A stretch of 5,862 nucleotides of DNA from positions 1 to 5,862 of the forward strand of contig DHAP01000007.1 in assembly GCA_002397465.1 (NCBI GenBank), in the 5' to 3' direction. Both the position numbers and the translations under genes were made by a program. The stretch comes from Caryophanales bacterium UBA4951 (GTDB taxonomy: Bacteria > Bacillota_I > Bacilli_A > RFN20 > CAG-826). The notes under the pieces were generated by a model. The model was not told the origin of the DNA. It saw only the letters and a list, made by a program, of their open reading frames with translations, and made no database searches. This document shows, piece after piece, positions 1-4,283 of the stretch; position 1 is the first letter of the stretch, and each line of letters starts with the position of its first letter.

Positions 1-31
1 TAGAACGAACCGAATGCATCAAGAAGAGATT

Positions 32-138
32 GGTCCGTCTAGTGAATTGATAGCTCCACCAAAACGGAACGTATCCGAACCTTGAAAAAGGCTCGGATTT
101 TTGTTTCTGTTGAAAACCATGCTGACTTTGATGAATCC
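32..138 (+). repeat. Dispersed structured repeat, copy A (left of the toxin island)
   Basis: This segment is a diverged direct copy of 2316-2418. Shared blocks occur in the same order: gctccaccaaa (53-63 and 2337-2347), tatccgaac (72-80 and 2355-2363), ccatg (117-121 and 2401-2405) and tttgatgaat (127-136 and 2406-2415). The distance from gctcc to ccatg is 69 bases in both copies. This copy carries a 5-base insertion between ccatg and tttgatgaat. Upstream of gctcc, 18 of 26 positions still match without gaps. Its central part folds into a terminator in this copy only. The family is not one I recognise; it could be a MITE-like element or a decayed coding segment. On the minus strand both copies can read HGF followed by WWS in the same frame. 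Confidence 0.7.
73..109 (+). terminator. Rho-independent terminator of an off-window upstream unit
   Basis: ATCCGAACCTT (73-83) pairs with AAGGCTCGGAT (88-98) around a GAAA loop, giving 11 positions with a single A.C mismatch. A T-rich tract TTTTTGTTT follows (98-106). The direction is plus-strand, so it must close transcription entering from the left edge. It also insulates the DUF3990 operon from read-through. The gene it serves is not identifiable: the first 50 bases allow a short tail in frame 3 ending TGA at 48-50, but this is too short to judge. Confidence 0.75.
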
Positions 139-233
139 TGTGGCAATTCGTTTTTTTCTGTTTCAGACCAAAGATGCTGATGGATAAAAAGTGAACTTAA
201 AAGTAATAAAACAGGATAATTTAATATACTAAC

Positions 234-268
234 TTGATAAAAATACATACACATAGTAAAATAATGCT
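234..268 (+). promoter_or_regulatory. Sigma-70/SigA-type promoter, predicted leaderless start
   Basis: A -35 box TTGATA (234-239, 5 of 6 consensus) is followed after exactly 17 bases by a -10 box TAAAAT (257-262, 5 of 6). Only six bases (263-268) separate the -10 box from the ATG at 269-271, so the expected transcription start falls on or next to the A of the start codon. No Shine-Dalgarno sequence precedes that ATG, which fits a leaderless mRNA. A weaker alternative -10 (TATACT, 225-230) lacks a good -35 and would give a short leader that is still without an SD. The surrounding 180-268 stretch is very AT-rich. Confidence 0.6.
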
Positions 269-931
269 ATGGATAGAAAACTATATCATGGAAGCGATCA
301 GATAATCGAAAAGCTATTCATTGGCGTTGGAAGCGTCCATAACGATTATGGACTCGGCTTTTACTGCACGACAATCGAGTCGCTTGGCAAGGAGTGGGGA
401 GCGAGGAAAAACGGAGTTGGTTATGTCAATATTTATAACCTCCGCGATGATCGGTTCAGTATTCTCGATCTGACGAAGCCCCCCTTTGACGATGCCCTGT
501 ATTGGGTCGCCCTTCTTATGCATAATCGAGACATTTCCAGCGAGCTTAAGACAAATTATCCGCGTGAACTCGAATGTTTGGAGAAAAACTATCTCATTGA
601 TATCAGCAAATATGATGTCGTTATCGGCTATCGAGCGGATGATAGTTACTTTCGTTTTCCCGAGGCGTTCGTTCGAAGCGAAATCACTTTCGAATCGCTC
701 AAGAGGATTTTCGATGCCGGCGAGCTCGGCAAACAGTATGTCCTGATATCGAAAAGAGCCTTTGACAATATTAGATTTGTTGGGTATTTCGAGGTAAATG
801 AAAAATACAGAAACGACTACTATTCGAGAAAGGCCGGAGCGGATAAGCTTTTTGCCGACTTACTAAACGAAGACCGCTATAGCGGGGGCAAGAGGCTTCG
901 GGACATGGTGATGGACGATGCAAATAAATAA
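269..931 (+). CDS. DUF3990 protein, ADP-ribosyltransferase-like toxin candidate
   Basis: This 220-residue protein matches the DUF3990 pattern end to end. It has an N-terminal LYHGS (residues 5-9), then DYGLGFYCTT (26-35), a central YDVVIGYRADDSYF (115-128), SEIT with Glu138, and LGKQYVLIS (153-161). His7, Tyr32 and Glu138 are arranged like the H-Y-E set of PARP/RNA 2'-phosphotransferase-type ADP-ribosyltransferases. A NAD-dependent modifying activity is therefore reasonable but inferred. The protein is soluble, with no signal peptide or TM segment, and full length for the family. The ATG at 269 is chosen because it opens the domain and fits the promoter at 234-262. There is no SD. The 3' end overlaps the next gene by 14 bases, so the two are one operon. 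DUF3990 proteins are often encoded beside a small partner, which supports a toxin role. The target is unknown and no mutation is visible. Confidence 0.85.
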   Translation: MDRKLYHGSDQIIEKLFIGVGSVHNDYGLGFYCTTIESLGKEWGARKNGVGYVNIYNLRDDRFSILDLTKPPFDDALYWVALLMHNRDISSELKTNYPRELECLEKNYLIDISKYDVVIGYRADDSYFRFPEAFVRSEITFESLKRIFDAGELGKQYVLISKRAFDNIRFVGYFEVNEKYRNDYYSRKAGADKLFADLLNEDRYSGGKRLRDMVMDDANK

Positions 932-1508
932 GGACAATTTTTCGCGTTTGTTCGTCCTGGCAAAGATTCAGAAGACAAATCTTCGCTCCTTTTCCAACAT
1001 GCTATTGAAATATGGGGGTTTAACGTTAGGGGAAGAAGATGGCGTCCCATCGCTGGCCGCTCTGTTCAACGAAATAACCGGCTTATATCTTCAAGAGGAT
1101 AAGAGCTATGGGGTGTATGACGATGCCTATTGGTGCGGAACGGCCTATTTTTATTTGTTTGAGAAAACCGGGAAGCCCTTGTCTTATATCCTCCTGAAAA
1201 TGCCTTTGGATCGATTGATGAAGATGTATGGCGTCTATCACGAAATGGATTATTCATCCGTTTTGGCCCGGTTTAACGAAATTGAAAAAGAAAAAACCAT
1301 CCTGCGAATTTTGTGCGAGAGAGAAAAAATCAGCGTTCCTCAATTGAGCAGGCGACTCTCCATTAGCGTTGGGGTGCTTAAAAAATACAACGCAGCGGAC
1401 GAATATCTCTATGCCGCCTCTTTCCAAAAAATCTATCGGATTCAGAAGTTCTTTGAGGTTCCGTTTTCTTTGTTTGCCGAAAAAGAAGCGATAGGGAATC
1501 GTGCGTGA
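918..1508 (+). CDS. HTH protein paired with DUF3990, candidate antitoxin/regulator
   Basis: This is a 196-residue protein without a family name I can give. Residues about 69-118 form a compact module with YWCGTAY (71-77), a PLDRL helix and YHEMD (107-111). I associate this arrangement with partner proteins of DUF3990 genes, from memory and not checked. Residues about 126-188 look like an Xre-type helix-turn-helix: EREKISVPQLSRRLSIS aligns with the two core helices, followed by FQKIYRIQKFFEVPFSLF as the closing helices. Binding to its own operon's DNA is therefore plausible. The start ATG (918) lies inside the DUF3990 gene, 14 bases before that gene's stop; only a weak GGTGATGG precedes it, so translational coupling is likely. 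Toxin-first order resembles HigBA and BrnTA systems. The reading frame is intact and ends in TGA. It could instead be an accessory subunit rather than an antitoxin. Confidence 0.7.
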   Translation: MQINKDNFSRLFVLAKIQKTNLRSFSNMLLKYGGLTLGEEDGVPSLAALFNEITGLYLQEDKSYGVYDDAYWCGTAYFYLFEKTGKPLSYILLKMPLDRLMKMYGVYHEMDYSSVLARFNEIEKEKTILRILCEREKISVPQLSRRLSISVGVLKKYNAADEYLYAASFQKIYRIQKFFEVPFSLFAEKEAIGNRA

Positions 1509-1757
1509 GTCTAAACGGGCGTTGGGGGATTTCAATTGCCCTCGGTCTCAAGAAACTTTGCTTGCTTCGAAAAGGAAACGGAGGAAAGGAAATAGGGCAA
1601 GCCCAAAGGCCAGTTTTATGTTGGCATTCCGGCGGTGTTTGTTGTTTTATCCCTCTTCTTTGTCTTGGGCACAGAAATTATTTTTCGCCCTGATTAAACG
1701 TATATTTGAGCGTACCTTATGAATGTCCATTTAGAAGTACATTAAGAAGGAATGCTT
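1509..1757. other. Gap with degraded sequence between the operon and the dead TA module
   Basis: No intact gene is supported here. Two short plus-strand frames starting around 1501-1505 have low-complexity, unlikely protein products and no domain. The stretch holds an SD-like GGAGGAAAGGAA (1580-1591), a small membrane-peptide frame (1596-1697, listed separately), a possible -10 TATATT (1701-1706), and imperfect inverted half-sites GTACcTT (1712-1718) and AAGTAC (1735-1740). The half-sites lie before the antitoxin remnant, where an autoregulatory operator would be expected. No terminator with a clear T-run is visible after the HTH gene, so transcription may run on toward 2450. Confidence 0.4.
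1596..1697 (+). pseudogene. Small single-TM peptide frame without a start codon
   Basis: This 33-codon frame starts GKPKGQFYVG, contains a convincing hydrophobic segment (IPAVFVVLSLFFVLG, residues 11-25) and ends TEIIFRPD plus TAA. The codon just before it is TAG (1593-1595). A strong SD-like GGAGG (1580-1584) sits at normal distance from that site, and removing the single A at 1594 would create ATG followed directly by this frame. That suggests a small membrane-protein gene whose start was destroyed by a one-base insertion. It may instead be a fragment of a longer membrane protein or chance. No family is recognised. Confidence 0.3.
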
Positions 1758-2009
1758 ATGCCAACCATCAGCATTGCCGATGCTCGAAAAAACATCTTTG
1801 AATTAGGCTATAAATCTAAAGAAGCGGCATCGCCTATCCTTGTGGTGAATTCTCAAAGAAGTAATTTGTTGTGATCTCCGAGGACGATTGGAACGACATT
1901 CAATAGACCCTCGCTTTGACCTTGGTTCCCGGCTTGGGAGAGACAATCAAAAAAGCCAAGAAGGAAGACTACTCGAAGAAAAAGCCCTATTCGGAGAACG
2001 AAAAGTGGA
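1758..2009 (+). pseudogene. yefM: YefM/Phd-type antitoxin, decayed (frameshift and nonsense)
   Basis: The ATG at 1758 has a good SD (AAGAAGG, 1744-1750, spacing 7). It opens MPTISIADARKNIFELG, the classic N-terminal DNA-binding and dimerisation start of the Phd/YefM family. The intact family binds its operator and neutralises a YoeB/Txe toxin through its C-terminal tail. Here the frame stops at TGA 1872-1874 after 38 codons. A one-base loss in the T run at 1865-1867 would explain this, because the next frame continues with FVVISEDDWNDIQ, the expected mid-domain motif. A second lesion is TAG at 1904-1906, most simply a GAG (Glu) to TAG change. The tail continues to about 2009 with LVPGLGETIKKAKKEDYS, typical of the family. 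The restored length of about 84 residues is normal. Two independent lesions make recoding unlikely; it is a pseudogene. Confidence 0.85.
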
Positions 2010-2270
2010 AATTACGTCATCAATTTTTCTTCTTACGCCGAAAAGGACAAGAAGAAGCTGAAGCAATCCGGTTTTGAGGAAAAAGCCCGGAAACTCCTAA
2101 GCGTTATTCAAATGAATCCTTTTCAGGACTCCCATCCCCGCGAAAAGCTAAGGGGGGATTATCAAGGCGGCCATTCGCGTAGAATCAATATTCAACACCG
2201 TCTCGTTTAGGAAGACGATGAAGCAAACAAAGAGGTTCATGTTCTCCGGATGTGGACCCATTAAGAATAA
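2010..2270 (+). pseudogene. yoeB: YoeB/Txe-type ribosome-dependent mRNA interferase, decayed
   Basis: Frame 2010-2270 encodes 86 codons matching Txe/YoeB toxins. It begins NYVINFSSYAEKDKKKLKQSG, then NPFQDSHPREKLRGD, SRRINIQHRLV and a C-terminal VLRMWTH. Intact members cut mRNA in the ribosomal A site. The family catalytic set (E. coli YoeB Glu46, Arg65, His83, Tyr84) corresponds here to Glu45, Arg64, His84 and codon 85, which is TAA (2262-2264). A second in-frame stop TAG (2208-2210) replaces the Tyr expected after HRLV. Both changes are Tyr to stop. No start codon is in frame; a GTG at 2005 would be in frame if the A run at 2009-2011 had one more base. The toxin is dead by several routes. 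It follows the antitoxin remnant directly, in the usual antitoxin-first order. Confidence 0.88.
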
Positions 2271-2315
2271 GATTGGAAAGGGTGCCTGATTCGTCGTCTT
2301 ATTTCGGCTAGTTCC

Positions 2316-2418
2316 GGTTCGGATAGGGAACGGCTTGCTCCACCAAACGGTATATATCCGAACGCAATCTGACTTGTATGGGACTGCGTTGGGAATAAAG
2401 CCATGTTTGATGAATACC
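2316..2418 (+). repeat. Dispersed structured repeat, copy B (right of the dead TA module)
   Basis: This is the second copy of the element at 32-138, in the same orientation, starting about 45 bases after the toxin remnant. It contains a perfect 9-bp inverted repeat, GTTCGGATA (2317-2325) and TATCCGAAC (2355-2363). The right arm can alternatively pair downstream: TCCGAACGCAATC (2357-2369) with GACTGCGTTGGGA (about 2381-2393), 13 positions with two mismatches. The two hairpins are mutually exclusive. No T tract follows, so unlike copy A it is not a terminator. The nature of the element is unknown. Confidence 0.7.
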
Positions 2419-2449
2419 GAAGACGTAATCACCTAACTTGACGATAGAG

Positions 2450-2477
2450 GGCGGTCCGAAAGGGCCGCCATTTTCTT
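2450..2477 (+). terminator. Rho-independent terminator closing the island
   Basis: GGCGGTCC (2450-2457) pairs with GGGCCGCC (2462-2469) through 8 base pairs including one T-G wobble, around a GAAA tetraloop. ATTTTCTT follows (2470-2477). The direction is plus-strand. It would end transcripts entering from the decayed yefM-yoeB pair, and possibly from the DUF3990 operon, since no clear terminator lies in between. No T-run exists on the minus-strand side, so it does not serve the convergent acetyltransferase gene. Confidence 0.8.
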
Positions 2478-2601
2478 ATGGGCGGTTTATTGGTCGGTTC
2501 TATACCCTGATGGCTTTTATTGACGGCAACGGGAGGCCGAAAGGCTTTCACCCTCCTAAAGATGCTGGCCCATTACGAGCGACACTTCAGATTATTCGAT
2601 G

Positions 2602-3093
2602 TTAGTCATTGTCCGAAGACAGCTTTTCGATTCCTTTGCGGTCAAGTCTATACAAAAGCCATTCATGAAGCGGCTTGGCCCCCAAGGAGGCATAAAAATC
2701 CTGAGATGGCTTGTTCCAGTCAAGACATACCCAATCCATTCGGCCGCAACCCTTTTCTTTGGCTATTTTGCTCAGTTCGACGATGAGGGCTTTGCCATAT
2801 CCTTTGTGACGGTACTGAGGGAAAACGAAGAGGTCCTCAAGATATAGCCCTGAATGTCCGACGAAGGTCGAGAAGTTGTAGAAGTACAAAGCGAATCCGA
2901 CTTCTTTTCCATTCTCGAGGGCGAAGACCACTTCGGCCCGATGGTTGTCGAATATCTCTTCCTTCAAGGTGTCAGGATCCAGTTCAACCTGGTCGAGCAT
3001 TTTCTCATATTCGGCAATTCCTCTGATAAAACTCACTATCAAAGTGACGTCATCCTTTGTGGCTTTTCTGAACGTCAGGACTTCTTTTTCCAT
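2602..3093 (-). CDS. GNAT acetyltransferase, spermidine/spermine (thialysine) N-acetyltransferase type
   Basis: This 163-residue protein has one full GNAT domain. The acetyl-CoA binding loop is QYRHKGYGKAL (93-103), the (Q/R)xxGxG signature. Before it comes YLEDLFV (84-90), and after it DWNKPSQDFYASLGA (125-139). These match the SSAT family, in which the Glu of YLED and the Tyr of the N/DFY motif are catalytically important; here they are Glu86 and Tyr134. Family members acetylate polyamines, thialysine or related primary amines in the cytosol, but the exact substrate cannot be read from sequence. Length is normal. The start is fixed by AGGAG (3107-3103 on the minus strand), nine bases before the ATG. 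A minus-strand -10-like TATACT lies at 3118-3113, so any leader would be very short. The gene is divergent from the membrane-protein gene at 3200 and converges on the island terminator. Confidence 0.9.
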   Translation of the reverse strand: MEKEVLTFRKATKDDVTLIVSFIRGIAEYEKMLDQVELDPDTLKEEIFDNHRAEVVFALENGKEVGFALYFYNFSTFVGHSGLYLEDLFVFPQYRHKGYGKALIVELSKIAKEKGCGRMDWVCLDWNKPSQDFYASLGAKPLHEWLLYRLDRKGIEKLSSDND

Positions 3094-3199
3094 GTTTTAT
3101 ATCTCCTGGATGAGTATAGATGGTTTTGGAGTGTTTTCCTCCAAAAAGAAAGAACGAAACCCAAGTGACTATCAAAAGAGACAGGAGTATTACTTAGGG
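3094..3199. promoter_or_regulatory. Divergent control region with an 8-bp inverted repeat
   Basis: This 106-base gap separates the acetyltransferase (minus) from the DUF3592-like gene (plus). It contains a perfect inverted repeat, TTTTGGAG (3124-3131) and CTCCAAAA (3139-3146), with a 7-base spacer. The arms begin with T and end with A, the reverse of a terminator, so an operator or leader hairpin is more likely. The repeat sits just upstream of the minus-strand -10-like TATACT (3118-3113), where a repressor could block RNA polymerase. The acetyltransferase SD is CTCCT at 3103-3107 read on the opposite strand. The plus-strand SD is AGGAG (3183-3187), 12 bases before the ATG, which is slightly long. 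No convincing plus-strand promoter was found. Confidence 0.45.
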
Positions 3200-3961
3200 A
3201 TGAAAGAAAAAGCCAAACGCATCGTCGACACTCGCTTCGCCCGTCCATCCAATCTTGTCGTCGCCTGTCTAATCGGTTTGGTGTTTCTTGCGGTGGGGAT
3301 CGCTTTGTATGTCTACTTCCAAAACGCCACAAAAGGTTATTCGCTGATCAACGTTACCGTCGAGTCCATCGATGAGACGGCTGAAAAGATTTACGTCAAT
3401 TACGAATACGGCGGACAAACCTACACCCATGTTTATTTGGGGGCCTTTTCATCGAACTGGCATGTGGGGGATGTCCTTGAGGCTTACGTCGACCCGCTTA
3501 ATCCGACCAATATCGTTTCAAGCATGGGAGGGCGCCTCTTTCCGGTTGTCTTCATCGTGATTGGCTCAATCATAGCGGCGGCCCCGATCGTTTCTTTGCT
3601 TATCGATTTGTTCAAGGCCCATCCATGGAGTCCGCGTGATGAAAGTTTGAACAATGTCAGGGCCACATTATCGGGCGTTGAGTTTAGCTCTCATGGGACC
3701 GGCTTCTATTGCGTCTTTGAGCATAATGGCAAAAGCTACAAAGGAATCCATTCCCATGGCGATGGCCCATTAGTGCAGGAACTATCCAAGAATCACGAGA
3801 TTTATTGTGATGGTTATATCGACAAAGAAGGGCATTATCGTTTTGATTACGACAAGCTTAACATCGACTTAGATAAGCTCCGCATCGAAGACAAACTGCC
3901 GTTTCACCCCGTCTATTCCTCCAGCCAATCTGGCTCAACGATCAATATCCGTCACCATTAA
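3200..3961 (+). CDS. Two-TM membrane protein with DUF3592-like domains
   Basis: The ATG at 3200 gives a 253-residue protein; the open frame extends upstream but is antisense to the acetyltransferase. AGGAG (3183-3187) precedes this start. A basic N-terminus (KEKAKR) is followed by TM1 (about 19-40), a beta-rich segment (46-106) and TM2 (about 114-138). A soluble C-terminal half follows (about 140-253), ending in a Ser-rich, His-containing tail. The first beta segment matches the DUF3592 style: VNYEYGGQTYTHV (66-78), then WHVGDVLEAYVDPLNPTNI (87-105). The C-terminal half repeats that design (FYCVFEHNGKSYKG, 169-182). By the positive-inside rule the N-terminus and C-terminal half should be cytoplasmic and the first beta segment outside. 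Function is unknown. No recognised partner gene is adjacent. Confidence 0.75.
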   Translation: MKEKAKRIVDTRFARPSNLVVACLIGLVFLAVGIALYVYFQNATKGYSLINVTVESIDETAEKIYVNYEYGGQTYTHVYLGAFSSNWHVGDVLEAYVDPLNPTNIVSSMGGRLFPVVFIVIGSIIAAAPIVSLLIDLFKAHPWSPRDESLNNVRATLSGVEFSSHGTGFYCVFEHNGKSYKGIHSHGDGPLVQELSKNHEIYCDGYIDKEGHYRFDYDKLNIDLDKLRIEDKLPFHPVYSSSQSGSTINIRHH

Positions 3962-4005
3962 CGGAGGAAATCGGCCTTCAATGCCGCTTAATCGACACGC
4001 TTGAT

Positions 4006-4146
4006 TTACTTATTTTTGACTGGGGCAGGCGCTTCTTTTTGAGCGAAAACCGCCATTAGGATATGAATGAGAAAATAAGAAAGAACGATGAGATTTCCGA
4101 TGGTGGCAGTTATGGTCGGTGAGAAGGAATTGGCCATTAGAACCAT
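4006..4146 (-). CDS. Possible small single-TM membrane peptide
   Basis: This minus-strand frame encodes 46 residues (start MVLMANSF). A hydrophobic stretch, IGNLIVLSYFLIHILMAVFA, is followed by a charged, Pro/Ala-containing tail (QKEAPAPVKNK). The layout of polar head, single TM helix and soluble tail is typical of real small membrane proteins. An SD-like GGAAG lies on the minus strand at 4155-4151, four bases before the first ATG. The second ATG at 4137 would give 43 residues but lacks a well-placed SD. It sits antisense in the gap between two plus-strand genes, with no clear promoter. It may be a chance frame; no family is recognised. Confidence 0.35.
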   Translation of the reverse strand: MVLMANSFSPTITATIGNLIVLSYFLIHILMAVFAQKEAPAPVKNK

Positions 4147-4245
4147 TCTTCTTCCAAAACATTTTCATTAGGTAAATTCCCACGAATCCCAATTTGTGGT
4201 TGATATCACTACATGTTTTCGTTTTTTGAGGGCACAATAAAGGTG

Positions 4246-4268
4246 TTCAATCTAAAGATTGGATTGAA
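4246..4268 (+). promoter_or_regulatory. Inverted repeat just before the lipoprotein ribosome-binding site
   Basis: CAATCT (4248-4253) and AGATTG (4256-4261) form a perfect 14-base dyad with AA at the centre. TTCAATC (4246-4252) can instead pair with GATTGAA (4262-4268). The site ends directly before the SD (GGAAGGAA, 4269-4276). It could be an operator or a leader hairpin affecting ribosome access; which of these cannot be decided from sequence. Confidence 0.4.
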
Positions 4269-4283
4269 GGAAGGAAGCAAATT

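Larger units (their letters stand above)
3962..4283. other. Intergenic region with hairpin, orphan ribosome-binding site and AT-rich tracts
   Basis: This stretch of 322 bases carries no large gene. A strong orphan SD, GGAGG (3963-3967), directly follows the upstream stop codon but precedes only a seven-codon ORF (ATG 3981, TGA 4002-4004), perhaps the stump of a lost gene. An 8-bp hairpin CCACGAAT/ATTTGTGG with loop CCCA lies at 4180-4199, without a T-run on either side. A T6 tract (4222-4227) and an inverted repeat (4246-4268) precede the lipoprotein gene. A possible minus-strand small ORF (4006-4146) is listed separately. No confident promoter or terminator was identified. Confidence 0.5.

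Noticed and set aside
1..50. 3' tail of an upstream gene ending in TGA at 48-50
   Set aside because: Fifteen codons are too few to support a gene. The following terminator implies some upstream unit, but its frame cannot be fixed; an alternative frame stays open to 85.
39..254. 71-codon minus-strand ORF
   Set aside because: It crosses the terminator and the AT-rich promoter region, with no SD and no motif apart from repeat-derived sequence.
1501..1722. Two short plus-strand ORFs of 62 and 73 codons
   Set aside because: Their products are basic, low-quality sequences without domains, and they start inside or at the end of the HTH gene. A different frame here holds the better membrane-peptide candidate.
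1862..1906. Programmed frameshift or stop recoding in the antitoxin
   Set aside because: A second nonsense codon in the same gene and two more in the toxin make plain decay the simpler explanation. TGA is also a functional stop for the intact gene at 918-1508.
2148..2432. 94-codon minus-strand ORF
   Set aside because: It is antisense to the recognisable YoeB remnant and repeat copy B, has no SD and no domain. Part of its frame (HGF...WWS) is shared with repeat copy A, so it is discussed only as a property of the repeat.
2520..2600. Hairpin AGGCC-GAAA-GGCTT near 2535 as a terminator for the acetyltransferase
   Set aside because: The stem is short with a wobble, and no T-run follows on the minus strand.
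2854..3168. 104-codon plus-strand ORF
   Set aside because: It is a shadow of the GNAT acetyltransferase on the opposite strand, whose motifs are unmistakable.
2945..3199. Upstream extension of the DUF3592-like protein to 338 residues
   Set aside because: The extension is antisense to the acetyltransferase and its residues look unnatural. ATG 3200 has an SD and leads into a normal TM1.
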